21,229 bases of DNA from an uncultured Eubacteriales bacterium. GTDB taxonomy: Bacteria; Bacillota; Clostridia; Oscillospirales; Butyricicoccaceae. Numbering within the stretch: position 1 is the first letter of the stretch; the number at the start of each line of letters is the position of its first letter. The translations under genes were made by a program, and so were the position numbers. The stretch is taken from NCBI GenBank assembly GCA_949740695.1, contig CATJIY010000062.1, positions 1-21,229 of the forward strand, read 5' to 3'. This document shows positions 14,056 to 21,229 of this stretch, one piece after another. The notes below the pieces were generated by a model. It did no database searches, had not been told where the DNA came from, and worked only from the letters and a program-made list of their open reading frames with translations.

Positions 14056-14832
14056 TTATCTTCCTGTTAAGCTCTTGATCTCCCGTCCCCACTCGCTATA
14101 GAGCAAAAACACATACCCTACTCCGGCGGCGGTAATGGCCTCCAGCTTTTGGTGAGCGGTATCAGCGTCATCAAACAGGACAAAATGAGCGGTTCCATCC
14201 TGTTTGCGATAAGTAAAATATTTAGCGCACAACTGAGGAGAGAAAAAGCTCTGTGGCTGATAGGTTTCCCGCAGTTGGGCAAACTCGGCTGCCGCCAGAG
14301 GCCGCCCATCTGGGTCATAAGAGGGCATCGGAAAATCACTGCCCCCCCGCACCAAATCCAAACATAAATTTTCCGCGCCATACCGGCCAATGAGCGCTTC
14401 CAACATCTGGGCAAAAGACCCGCCGCTCACTGCGGCGGGCGCAATCACTATCGCCCCTTCGCCGCCTAAATTGGCCAGATTTTCCGGCAGGAAGATTCGG
14501 ATCTGTTGCCGGCGCAACGCGGCGCACAACCCCTCCAGCGCGGCTGTCTGATCGGCGGCAGGAGAAAAATCCAGCACTACTCCGCCGAATCCCCGGCGGC
14601 TGCACTCCGCCTGAATATCTCGCGCCAGTTTTTCCGGCTGCGCGGCGGCCAAACCGCCGCCGTCATAGATACCCAACAGTCCTCCCCGCCCGGTGAGCGG
14701 CAGCTGCGCCCGTTGTAAGCTACCGTTTTCTCCAATGCGGTAATATAGGCAGACGCAGGGCAGTCCCAATCCCTCTCCCAAACGGGCGTCTTGAGCGGTT
14801 ACCGCCAGATAGGTCTTTGTTTTTTCCGGCAT
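14056..14832 (-). CDS. Lone minus-strand hypothetical protein, TIM-barrel-like (GH18-like?)
   Basis: A 258-residue soluble protein without signal peptide. The sequence alternates hydrophobic strands and amphipathic helices: GFGGVVLDFSPAADQ (about residues 80-95), QQIRIFLPENLA, GAIVIAPAAVSGGSF and GVGYVFLLYSEW at the C-terminus. The first and last recall the barrel-strand motifs of GH18 chitinase-like or spore-associated YaaH-type proteins, but the GH18 DxxDxDxE signature is not present: only one Asp stands at that place. A catalytic glycosidase is therefore doubtful. The ATG at 14832 follows AGAGGTG. It is divergent from the yqeG promoter. I do not recognise a specific family; clostridial 'hypothetical' status is likely. 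Confidence 0.75.
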   Translation of the reverse strand: MPEKTKTYLAVTAQDARLGEGLGLPCVCLYYRIGENGSLQRAQLPLTGRGGLLGIYDGGGLAAAQPEKLARDIQAECSRRGFGGVVLDFSPAADQTAALEGLCAALRRQQIRIFLPENLANLGGEGAIVIAPAAVSGGSFAQMLEALIGRYGAENLCLDLVRGGSDFPMPSYDPDGRPLAAAEFAQLRETYQPQSFFSPQLCAKYFTYRKQDGTAHFVLFDDADTAHQKLEAITAAGVGYVFLLYSEWGREIKSLTGR

Positions 14833-14846
14833 GATCGGTTCACCTC

Positions 14847-14876
14847 TTGTCAGTTTCCCGGCGAATGTGCTATAAT
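14847..14876 (+). promoter_or_regulatory. Sigma-A promoter of the yqeG operon
   Basis: TTGTCA (14847-14852, five of six) and TATAAT (14871-14876, perfect) with an 18-base spacer. Transcription would begin near 14883, about 103 bases before the yqeG-type start, and should cover the following two genes too. Confidence 0.82.
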
Positions 14877-14985
14877 AAAGAAAAAACCTCGCCTACCGCC
14901 GGGTGGTTCTCTGGTATTCTATGGCCGCTGGGCGGCTGTCATGCCAAAATATTATCCGCCTTCCGCCTTTGATTGGAGGATTGCT

Positions 14986-15471
14986 ATGCCCTTGCCCTAT
15001 CCCCATCTGTTTATACCTGATGTGACCAGGCTTACGCCGGAACTACTCCGGCGCCGGCATATTCAAGGCCTATTGCTGGATATTGACGGAACCTTGATGC
15101 CTACCCATCAAGATCAGCCTTTACCCGCTGTTTTGGCCTGGCTGACCCAGGTTCGCCAGGCTGGCGTGGCTCTCTGTCTGCTTTCCAACAGCCGCCGGGG
15201 CTGGCGGGTAGAAGCCTTTGGAAAACAGTTGGGCTTGCCTTGGCGCAATCTGGCGAAAAAACCCTTTACTGGCGGCTTTCGTTGGGCGGAAGAAACCTTG
15301 GGCCTTCCTTGTTCCCACCTGGCAATGGTGGGCGACCAGATTTTTACTGATGTTTGGGGCGCGCGCCGGGCAGGCTGTCAAGCCGTTTTGGTAGAGTCTA
15401 CCGACACTGATCTTTGGTATTTTTCCTTACGGCGGCTTGCTGAGTTGCCGTTTCGCAAAGAAAGGCCGTGA
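14986..15471 (+). CDS. YqeG-type HAD-superfamily phosphatase
   Basis: A 161-residue HAD IIIA phosphatase of the YqeG family. Motif I is LLLDIDGTL (D32, D34), motif II LLSNSRRG (S67), a Lys at 91/92 in AKKPF, and motif IV VGDQIFTD (D117, D122). The N-terminus PYPHLFIPDVTRLTPELLRRR fits YqeG proteins, which begin just before the HAD core. The start is the ATG at 14986, which has GGAGG at 14975-14979; an upstream ATG at 14941 has no such site and is rejected. The substrate is unknown; YqeG proteins in Bacillota usually lie near housekeeping genes, as here. Length matches the usual 160-175. Confidence 0.85.
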   Translation: MPLPYPHLFIPDVTRLTPELLRRRHIQGLLLDIDGTLMPTHQDQPLPAVLAWLTQVRQAGVALCLLSNSRRGWRVEAFGKQLGLPWRNLAKKPFTGGFRWAEETLGLPCSHLAMVGDQIFTDVWGARRAGCQAVLVESTDTDLWYFSLRRLAELPFRKERP

Positions 15472-15474
15472 ACT

Positions 15475-16335
15475 GTGAATCAACCGCTTTTTGGCCCGGC
15501 CGGGAACAGCGACAGCTTTACCCGGGTTTATAAGGGCAGCGTCCACGCCCCAGGCTGGCTACAAAAACTGGGACTGGACTGTTATGAATATTCCTGCGGC
15601 CGCGGGGTCAATGTAGGAGAAGATACCGCCCGGGCCATCGGCGCCGCCGCAAAGGAAGCAGGCATTGTTATGTCTCTTCATGCCCCCTATTATATCAACC
15701 TCTCAGGCGTCGATCCGGAGCGGATGGAAAAAAACGTGGATTATATCCTCCAGTCGGCCCGAACGGCCGACTATCTGGGGGGCGACCGGATCGTGGTCCA
15801 CTGCGGCGGACTTTCCGGACTAACTCGAGAAGAGGCCATGGACCATACCCGCCAAAATCTAAAAGAAGCCCTCTCCGCTTTAGAACGAGCCGGGCTGGAC
15901 CATGTGCGCATTTGTGTGGAAACCATGGGTAAGGTCAATGTGCTGGGAGACGGTCCGGAGGTGATTCAGCTCTGCCAGTTGGATTCCCGACTGCTGCCCT
16001 GTATCGACTTTGGCCATTTAAACGCCCGCAGCCAAGGCGGAATGAACAATTACGAAGCCATGGCCGCCCTGCTGGACCTGATGGAAAATCAGCTGGGCCG
16101 GGAGCGGGCTGAAGTTTTTCACGCCCACTTCAGCAAAATTGAATACACCCAAAAAGGCGAGGTCCGCCACCTCACTTTTGCCGATACCGAATACGGCCCG
16201 GACTTTGCCCCCCTGGCCCGCCTGCTGGCGGAAAAAAAGCTGACGCCTCGGGTAATCTGCGAATCGGCAGGCACTCAGGCTGAAGACGCCTTGGCCATGA
16301 AAGCCGCCTATCAGGCGGCGGCGAATTTGTCATGA
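15475..16335 (+). CDS. Endonuclease IV-like TIM-barrel protein (AP endonuclease 2 family)
   Basis: A 286-residue protein of the endonuclease IV / xylose-isomerase-like TIM-barrel superfamily; endonuclease IV cuts abasic DNA with three zinc ions. Metal-ligand positions known for E. coli Nfo are largely preserved: H69 (SLHAPY), H109 (VVHCGG), E149 (CVETMG), D178 and H181 (CIDFGHLNAR), H216 (VFHAHFSK) and E263 (ICESAG). The segment with the usual D-x-H pair is EVRH (229-232), so one ligand differs. The start is GTG at 15475, four bases after the yqeG-type stop (TGA-act-GTG), with AAAGAAAGG upstream, so the two are translationally linked. Repair nuclease or sugar isomerase/epimerase are both possible; I favour the former. 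Confidence 0.82.
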   Translation: MNQPLFGPAGNSDSFTRVYKGSVHAPGWLQKLGLDCYEYSCGRGVNVGEDTARAIGAAAKEAGIVMSLHAPYYINLSGVDPERMEKNVDYILQSARTADYLGGDRIVVHCGGLSGLTREEAMDHTRQNLKEALSALERAGLDHVRICVETMGKVNVLGDGPEVIQLCQLDSRLLPCIDFGHLNARSQGGMNNYEAMAALLDLMENQLGRERAEVFHAHFSKIEYTQKGEVRHLTFADTEYGPDFAPLARLLAEKKLTPRVICESAGTQAEDALAMKAAYQAAANLS

Positions 16336-16351
16336 TTTCTGGAGGACGGCC

Positions 16352-17203
16352 ATGAAAATGATTGACAGCTATCCCGCCCTGCTTTCCGCATATGAAGGGC
16401 CCGCCTTTTGTTTGGAAAAGTGGAAAGCCTATATCGACGCCCTGCTTCCCTGCGATTCTTCCCTGTTTCTCTCCGATATGGAAAGCTGCCTGCAAACCGG
16501 CGGGTTCACCTGGGAAGCCGACTATCTGCCTGTGCTCAACGCCGTCGCGTCCAACGGCGTTTTGCGGGAGAAGGCCCACGATGCTTTCCGCCGTACAACC
16601 GAAAATCTGGAACAGCTTGTATCCCACCGGTTTGGCAAAAGCCTGGACGTGGAGATCATTTTCTATCTAGGACTTTGCAACGGCGCAGGCTGGGCGACCC
16701 AGTATCATGGACAAAACATGATTCTGCTGGGCATCGAAAAAATCATGGAGCTGAACTGGTGCGAAATCGATGATATGCGGGGTTTGATCTATCATGAGCT
16801 TGGTCATATCTATCATGCGCAATATGGCGTTCTGAAACGGCCCGTTTCCAATCAGGCAGACCGCTTCCTCTGGCAACTGTTTACCGAGGGCGTCGCCATG
16901 TATTTTGAACAGGCGCTGGTGGGAGATTGTAACTATTACCATCAGGACAAAAACGGCTGGAGGCAATGGTGCCAGGATCACTTGAAAGAGATTCAGGCCG
17001 ATTTTGACCGTGACCGGCACACCATGACCCCCGCCAGTCAACGTTATTTTGGCGATTGGGTGGTGTATCACGGGCACAGTGACGTCGGCTATTATCTCGG
17101 CTGTCAATTTGTCCATGATCTTCTTTCCCGCTATTCCTTCGACCAAATCATCTGTCTGGACGTGGATGCGGTGGGCCGAGCCTATCAGCAGTTTCTGTCT
17201 TAA
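16352..17203 (+). CDS. Cytoplasmic HExxH zinc metallopeptidase-like protein
   Basis: A 283-residue soluble protein with a zincin active site: LIYHELGHIYH (H148, E149, H152) followed 27 residues later by LFTEGVAMYFE (E179), where the third ligand of gluzincins would lie. This is the layout of DUF2268-like and M1-related predicted proteases. No signal peptide or membrane segment is seen, so it acts in the cytoplasm; the substrate is unknown. The ATG at 16352 follows GGAGG and lies 16 bases after the TIM-barrel gene, so it is the third gene of the same operon. Motif-based confidence in metal binding is high; the family name is tentative. Confidence 0.75.
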   Translation: MKMIDSYPALLSAYEGPAFCLEKWKAYIDALLPCDSSLFLSDMESCLQTGGFTWEADYLPVLNAVASNGVLREKAHDAFRRTTENLEQLVSHRFGKSLDVEIIFYLGLCNGAGWATQYHGQNMILLGIEKIMELNWCEIDDMRGLIYHELGHIYHAQYGVLKRPVSNQADRFLWQLFTEGVAMYFEQALVGDCNYYHQDKNGWRQWCQDHLKEIQADFDRDRHTMTPASQRYFGDWVVYHGHSDVGYYLGCQFVHDLLSRYSFDQIICLDVDAVGRAYQQFLS

Positions 17204-17296
17204 AATCCCGGCTTCTGGGGAAGTTATCCGCAGGTCCCAGATCCCAGAACAAAGCTTACCTTCTAAATATCAAAAATAAAAAAGGAGGTCGCCCCT

Positions 17297-18367
17297 ATGA
17301 CACGACTGGAAAAACTGGCCGCCCTGGCCAAGGAAAAAGGCTGTGACGGCCTGTTGATTACCGAGGAAGAAAACCTCTGCTACGCTACCGGCTTTGTAGG
17401 GCTGGAAGGCATGGTTTTGATCACCGCTGACGGGAAAGGCTTTTGCCACACTGATTCCCGCTACATTGAAGCAGTAGAAAATGCGGTTTCCCCTTTGGGC
17501 TATCAAGTGTCTCAGCCTGAACAGGGATATCCCGCCTGCGCCGCGGCCCTTTGTAAAAAGGAAGGACTGCAAAAACTGCTCTTTGAGGATCGCGCCATGC
17601 GGGTTAGCGACTTCCGCCGGTATGAATCTACCCTGCCCTGCCAGCTAGAGCCTGCCAGAGACGGTTTCTCCTTGCTGCGGGAAGTAAAAGAAGAAGAAGA
17701 AATTCAACATATCACTGCCGCCCAGCGTATTGCCGAACAGGCCCTCCAAGAAACTTTACCGCTCATCAAGCCGGGAGTCTCCGAACGTGAGCTGGTGGCT
17801 GAACTGGAATACCGCATGTCCCGTCTAGGCAGTACCGGGGTGTCTTTTTCCACCATTTTAATTTCCGGTCCAAAGACCAGCATGCCTCATGGCGTCCCCA
17901 GCGAAAAAAAACTGGAAACCGGCGACTTTATCACGATCGACTTTGGGGCTATGGTGGCCGGTTATCACAGCGATATGACTCGAACCTTTGCCTTGGGGTA
18001 TGTCACCGACGAAATGAAAAAAATCTATAACATCGTGCTTCGTGCGCAGCTGGCAGGCATCGAAGCCCTAAGCGTGGGCGCTACTGGCATAGAAGTAGAC
18101 GCCGCTGCTCGGGATATCATCAAAGCTGAAGGTTACGGCGATTATTTCGGTCATGGACTGGGTCACAGCGTGGGACTAAATATTCACGAGGAACCCCGCG
18201 CCTCCTGGAGCTACCCCCGTGCTTTTCAATCAGGAAACGTCATCACCATGGAGCCAGGAATCTACCTTCCCGGCCGGTTTGGAGTGCGAATTGAGGATAT
18301 GATTTATCTGGATGGAGAGAAAAAACAGAATTTAACCGCATTTCCCAAGGATTTGTGCATACTTTAA
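17297..18367 (+). CDS. Xaa-Pro peptidase, M24 family (aminopeptidase P / prolidase type)
   Basis: A 356-residue M24 metallopeptidase that cleaves Xaa-Pro bonds at peptide N-termini or in dipeptides. The N-terminal creatinase-like domain (residues 1-130) includes LLITEEENLCYATGF. The pita-bread domain carries the two-metal ligands D215 (TIDFGA), D226 (YHSDMTR), H290 (FGHGLGHSVG), E319 (TMEPGIYL) and E333 (VRIEDM), and catalytic H198 (MPHGVP). All are present, so it is expected to be active. AAAGGAGG precedes the ATG at 17297. It lies directly upstream of efp, the arrangement common in Bacillota. PepP versus PepQ cannot be told from the sequence alone. Confidence 0.92.
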   Translation: MTRLEKLAALAKEKGCDGLLITEEENLCYATGFVGLEGMVLITADGKGFCHTDSRYIEAVENAVSPLGYQVSQPEQGYPACAAALCKKEGLQKLLFEDRAMRVSDFRRYESTLPCQLEPARDGFSLLREVKEEEEIQHITAAQRIAEQALQETLPLIKPGVSERELVAELEYRMSRLGSTGVSFSTILISGPKTSMPHGVPSEKKLETGDFITIDFGAMVAGYHSDMTRTFALGYVTDEMKKIYNIVLRAQLAGIEALSVGATGIEVDAAARDIIKAEGYGDYFGHGLGHSVGLNIHEEPRASWSYPRAFQSGNVITMEPGIYLPGRFGVRIEDMIYLDGEKKQNLTAFPKDLCIL

Positions 18368-18368
18368 C

Positions 18369-18397
18369 TTGCAACTTTGGGAAATATCGTGTAAACT
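18369..18397 (+). promoter_or_regulatory. Candidate sigma-A promoter of efp
   Basis: TTGCAA (18369-18374) and TAAACT (18392-18397) are spaced by 17 bases, four of six matches each. Transcription would start near 18404, giving a short leader before efp. efp may also be read through from the peptidase gene, since no terminator separates them. Confidence 0.5.
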
Positions 18398-18441
18398 ACT
18401 TTTATTGAGCAGTATAAAATTTTTAGGAGGCCAATCAGCTT

Positions 18442-19005
18442 ATGATTACCGCAGGCGATTTTAGAAACGGAAAAACTTTTGAAATGGACGGACAGGTGCT
18501 CCAAGTAGTAGAGTTCCAGCATGTAAAACCGGGAAAAGGCGCGGCTTTCGTCCGTACCAAATACCGCAATGTCATCACTGGCGCAGTGGTAGAGCGCAGC
18601 TTTAACCCCACCGACAAATTTGAGGAGGCGGTCATCGAACGCCGGGATATGCAATATTTGTATCAGGACGGTGATCTTTATTATTTCATGGATACCGAAA
18701 CCTATGAACAAATGCCTTTGAACGCCGATAAGTTGGGGGATAGTTTCCAGTTTGTCACCGAAAATATGGTATGTAAGGTGCTGTCTTTCAAGGGTAACGT
18801 GTTCGGCATTGAGCCGCCCCTGTTTGTAGATCTGGTGGTCACTGCCACCGAGCCAGGCGTTCGGGGCGACACTGCTACCAACGTTACCAAGCCCGCCACT
18901 GTAGAAACGGGCGCTACCGTTCGTGTTCCCCTCTTCATCAACGAAGGAGAAAAAATCCGCATTGATACCCGCACTGGCGAATATCTGGAACGTTCCAAAG
19001 AGTAA
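18442..19005 (+). CDS. efp: Translation elongation factor P
   Basis: A 187-residue EF-P, which binds ribosomes stalled on polyproline and restores peptide-bond formation. Domain I ends in the modification loop HVKPGKGAAFVRTK, with the lysine at position 32 that would carry the modification in B. subtilis-type EF-P. Domain III closes with the EF-P signature DTRTGEYLERS. Length is standard. The ATG at 18442 has TTAGGAGG about 13 bases upstream. It lies between the M24 peptidase and the acidic zinc-ribbon protein, a usual clostridial order. No modifying enzyme gene is visible. Very confident. Confidence 0.97.
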   Translation: MITAGDFRNGKTFEMDGQVLQVVEFQHVKPGKGAAFVRTKYRNVITGAVVERSFNPTDKFEEAVIERRDMQYLYQDGDLYYFMDTETYEQMPLNADKLGDSFQFVTENMVCKVLSFKGNVFGIEPPLFVDLVVTATEPGVRGDTATNVTKPATVETGATVRVPLFINEGEKIRIDTRTGEYLERSKE

Positions 19006-19122
19006 ACGTTCATATTCGCCAGCTGATACGCTAGATCTGTTAACGCAGAGCCCAAAACTGTCATATCCGCTCACAGGGTGGTTTTCAGCCGCCCTCCGTA
19101 CAAGAGGAAAGGAGAATCGATT

Positions 19123-19635
19123 ATGACGATTACTGAAAAAACCGCTTACCTCAAGGGACTGCTGGAAGGTATGGCCATTGACCAGACCACCAATGAAGGC
19201 AAACTGCTTTCCGCCATCGTGGAAACCCTGGATGAAATTGCCCTCAGCGTGGCTGACTTGGACGATGAAGTGGGAGCCATTAACGAAGAAATGGATTTGC
19301 TGGAGGAATCCATGGATGCCATGGACGACGCTATGGATGACATGGAGGACGCCCTAGATGCTATTGACGAGGATTTAGACGATATGGATGAAGATCTTGG
19401 CGAAATCTTGGAGGTCCTAGAATTGGACGATGAGGACGACTCAGATGAGGATGACGAAGATCTTGATGCAGATGGCGTGCTTTATCAAATGACCTGTCCC
19501 ACCTGCGAGGAAGAAATCATCGTAGATGAAGACGTCTTGGCTAAGGGCGGCATGAAATGCCCCGCTTGTGGCGAAGATCTGGAATTTGATCTGTCTGAGT
19601 TAGTCGAAGAACTGGAAGAAGAGGACGAAGATTAA
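19123..19635 (+). CDS. Highly acidic coiled-coil protein with zinc ribbon (CD1247-like N-terminus)
   Basis: A 170-residue protein. Residues 1-45 (TITEKTAYLKGLLEGM..) fit the conserved 'AYLKGL.EGL..D' head of CD1247-like clostridial proteins, found next to efp. Residues about 50-110 are an extremely acidic helix of M/L-D-E repeats (MDDAMDDMEDALDAIDEDL), and a zinc ribbon with two CxxC pairs follows (CPTCEE, CPACGE; four Cys at about 133-150). The C-terminus is acidic again. The start at 19123 follows AAAGGAG; a longer frame begins at 19078 but lacks a site. A cytosolic role in binding nucleic acid-bound or basic partners is inference. The family is known in Clostridia but has no assigned function. 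Confidence 0.72.
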   Translation: MTITEKTAYLKGLLEGMAIDQTTNEGKLLSAIVETLDEIALSVADLDDEVGAINEEMDLLEESMDAMDDAMDDMEDALDAIDEDLDDMDEDLGEILEVLELDDEDDSDEDDEDLDADGVLYQMTCPTCEEEIIVDEDVLAKGGMKCPACGEDLEFDLSELVEELEEEDED

Positions 19636-19687
19636 AGGTCCAATCCACTGTTCCCTCTTTTTTCTGCATTTCAATCATAGGTTTTTC

Positions 19688-19721
19688 GCGGGGCGGGCTT
19701 CAGCCCGTCCCGCTTTTCTTT
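19688..19721 (+). terminator. Strong intrinsic terminator after the acidic zinc-ribbon gene
   Basis: GCGGGGCGGGC / GCCCGTCCCGC (19688-19698 and 19703-19713) has one G-T pair, a four-base loop and is followed by TTTTCTTTT. It closes the pepP-efp group, just before the lipoprotein gene. Confidence 0.92.
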
Positions 19722-19733
19722 TGAGGATCTTTT

Positions 19734-20735
19734 ATGAAACGATGGATTTTTGTCTGCTTAATTGCTTTACTGTTGCTTTCTGCCTGTGGAACTGCGCCGG
19801 TAAGCCTGCAAGAACAAACGGATTCTCCCATGGATCTTACGCAACCGGATTTGACCCAATCCAAACCTGCCGGCAAACAAACCAGCCAATCCCCCAACCT
19901 CTCTCCGCCGGAAACTGGATTGCTTTACTCCAATCTGGCGGGAAAAACCTCTCGCCAACAGGTGCGGCAAATACTGGAACAAGCTGGAATACAGAAAGAC
20001 GCCTTGGATATCTTTTTTTCCTGGGTGGAGGATTTTTGCCAAACTATGGAGGATTGCATTGCCTATACCCTGCAAGACGATTTCGTACAGATACAAGAAC
20101 CAGTAGTAGACTACGGCGATTATTCGGATATGTCCCGCTGCTGGTACAAAACCCATAACCGCCGATACAGCGATATTCTTTGCCGCATCGCCGCTTTTCA
20201 ACTGATAAAGCAATATCTAACCATCGGTGAGCCGCTGGAAAGCGATCAATGGGAACTGGGGGAAGATCAGTGGCTTTACAGCGACTATGACGCCATTGCC
20301 AATTTCCCCATTGTAGCCTTTTCTTCGGAAGAAACTGCCGCATATTTTACTCTGTATAACCCGATCTCCATTCCGTCCAATCTACCCCAGGAAGAGATGT
20401 TTCAAGCGGTACAAACCTCCTGGAAAGACCGAGGCGTCTCCTTTGCCCAAGGCCCCGTTTCCCTCATGACCATCTGGACCCAATCAAACGACCGAATGGC
20501 TGCTGCTCACGCAGCGGTATTGATCGAATGGAAAGATTGCTTGTTACTGGTGGAAAAAACCAATCCACAATCTCCCTATCAGGCGTCGGTGTTTTCCACG
20601 CCAGAACAGGTAGGGGACTATCTGTATCAAAGCATTTATCAAGATAATTTAAAGTACAGCCTGCCCACCGGCTCCTGTGTAGTGCTCCAAAACGACGGGC
20701 TGCTGGCCCAATATGATTCAGCGCCCCTTCCATAA
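19734..20735 (+). CDS. Predicted lipoprotein, DUF4300-like
   Basis: A 333-residue exported protein. A signal peptide of the lipoprotein type covers residues 1-18 with the lipobox LLSAC (Cys at about 18), so it would be anchored outside the cytoplasmic membrane. A Ser/Pro/Gln/Thr-rich linker follows to about residue 60. The mature domain begins YSNLAGKTSRQQVRQILEQAGI and continues with FFSWVEDF, which resembles the DUF4300 domain of Bacillota; function unknown. The ATG at 19734 has GAGG nine bases upstream, and the terminator of the preceding gene lies just before it. A promoter must lie within the terminator region or inside; I see none clearly. Confidence 0.72.
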   Translation: MKRWIFVCLIALLLLSACGTAPVSLQEQTDSPMDLTQPDLTQSKPAGKQTSQSPNLSPPETGLLYSNLAGKTSRQQVRQILEQAGIQKDALDIFFSWVEDFCQTMEDCIAYTLQDDFVQIQEPVVDYGDYSDMSRCWYKTHNRRYSDILCRIAAFQLIKQYLTIGEPLESDQWELGEDQWLYSDYDAIANFPIVAFSSEETAAYFTLYNPISIPSNLPQEEMFQAVQTSWKDRGVSFAQGPVSLMTIWTQSNDRMAAAHAAVLIEWKDCLLLVEKTNPQSPYQASVFSTPEQVGDYLYQSIYQDNLKYSLPTGSCVVLQNDGLLAQYDSAPLP

Positions 20736-20768
20736 CCGCCGGGCGGGACCCATTAGGAGGATTCAACT

Positions 20769-21229
20769 ATGTCAAACGCCTATATCGCCATGAGCGGCGG
20801 GGGGGATAGTTCAGCCGCTGCTCTTTTAACCCGGCAGGCTGGCCACCAAATCACCGGAGTCACGCTTCGTCTCCATGATAAAGGAGGCTGCGGCAGCAGG
20901 CAAGACGCGCTGGACGCCGCAGCCGTTTGTCAGCGGCTTGGCGCATCTCATTTCACTTGGGACGGAGAGATTTGCTTTCAAGAAAACGTCATCCGCCCTT
21001 TTGCCCAAGATTATTTGGAAGGCAAAACCCCTAACCCCTGTATTCGCTGCAACCGCTTTCTGAAATTTGGTTTGTTATTGGACCGGGCGCTGGAAGAAGG
21101 CGCTGATTTTTTAGTCACCGGCCATTACGCCCGAATCAGCCAAGGGGAAAATGGCCGCTGGCTGCTAAAAACCGGTCTCAACCCTCAAAAAGACCAAAGC
21201 TATGTGCTCTATTCCCTCACCCAGCACCA
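20769..21229 (+). CDS. mnmA: tRNA 2-thiouridylase MnmA-like, N-terminal part (cut by right edge)
   Basis: Of a protein usually about 360 residues, 153 codons are present. MnmA adds sulfur to U34 of tRNAs for Lys, Glu and Gln, using ATP and a persulfide relay. Visible features are the PP-loop MSGGGDSSAAA (residues 8-18), TPNPCIRCNRFLKFG with the catalytic Cys, VTGHYARI and the KDQSYVLYSL motif. The canonical PP-loop is SGGVDSS; here Val is Gly, and the DNA has a run of seven G at this spot, but the frame continues correctly on both sides. The ATG at 20769 follows TTAGGAGG. The gene begins 33 bases after the lipoprotein stop. Identity is likely; the paralogous type cannot be excluded. Confidence 0.85.
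   Translation, partial: MSNAYIAMSGGGDSSAAALLTRQAGHQITGVTLRLHDKGGCGSRQDALDAAAVCQRLGASHFTWDGEICFQENVIRPFAQDYLEGKTPNPCIRCNRFLKFGLLLDRALEEGADFLVTGHYARISQGENGRWLLKTGLNPQKDQSYVLYSLTQH

Noticed and set aside
14791..14985. Upstream starts for the YqeG-type gene
   Set aside because: The ATG at 14941 has no ribosome site and earlier starts precede the promoter's transcription start; GGAGG fits only 14986.
17204..17296. Possible terminator between the metallopeptidase and M24 peptidase genes
   Set aside because: TCTGGG/CCCAGA can pair, but the loop is long and no T-run follows.
20815..20830. Possible frameshift at the seven-G run in mnmA
   Set aside because: The frame continues correctly with MnmA motifs on both sides; no shift is needed.
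1..21229. CRISPR arrays, tRNA or rRNA genes, insertion sequences
   Set aside because: No repeat-spacer structure, tRNA cloverleaf core, rRNA motif or transposase was seen.

Overview
The window is about 21.2 kb of a GC-rich, low-gap bacterial chromosome. It carries spoIIE (sporulation), queT, efp, a yqeG-type phosphatase, AGGAGG-type ribosome binding sites and sigma-A-like promoters. These point to an endospore-forming member of the Clostridia (Bacillota), probably Oscillospirales or a Ruminococcaceae relative. The taxonomic call is inference from gene content and style, not from a marker search.

Region 1 (1-8336, all minus strand) is a compact phage-derived contractile particle locus. Transcription runs from 8336 down to 1. 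The order is HK97-fold capsid protein, two head-tail connector-like proteins, tail terminator, sheath, tube, tail assembly chaperone, LysM baseplate protein, XkdQ-like hub, a small orphan, gp25/XkdS-like wedge, baseplate J, XkdU-like protein and a tail fibre that runs off the left edge. This is the order of the Bacillus PBSX/skin late operon, with striking omissions. There is no tape-measure gene between chaperone and LysM protein (16 bp gap). No portal, scaffold, protease or terminase lies upstream of the capsid gene, where the host gene spoIIE sits instead. All frames are intact and most are translationally coupled (ATGA-type overlaps), so this looks like a maintained, domesticated device and not a decaying prophage. 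It is the most interesting element here.

Region 2 (8337-8593) separates the phage locus from the host operon. It holds two intrinsic terminators on the minus strand, then a 17-bp perfect palindrome overlapping a possible promoter for the phage locus.

Region 3 (8594-11277, minus) is spoIIE, followed by a very small membrane protein with a probable TTG start. Region 4 (11278-11723) is a 446-bp divergent intergenic region. It carries a candidate spoIIE promoter, a good sigma-A promoter for queT and a structured leader RNA that could be a preQ1-type riboswitch. queT (queuosine precursor uptake) follows and ends at a strong terminator, then an N-acyl-D-amino-acid deacylase gene.

Region 5 (14056-21229) is mostly host housekeeping genes on the plus strand. 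First comes a lone minus-strand TIM-barrel-like hypothetical. Then come a YqeG-type HAD phosphatase, an endonuclease-IV-like TIM-barrel protein, a cytoplasmic HExxH metallopeptidase, an M24 Xaa-Pro peptidase, efp, a highly acidic zinc-ribbon protein with a terminator, a DUF4300-like lipoprotein and the first two fifths or so of an mnmA-like tRNA thiouridylase gene, cut by the right edge. No tRNA, rRNA, CRISPR array or insertion sequence was seen.
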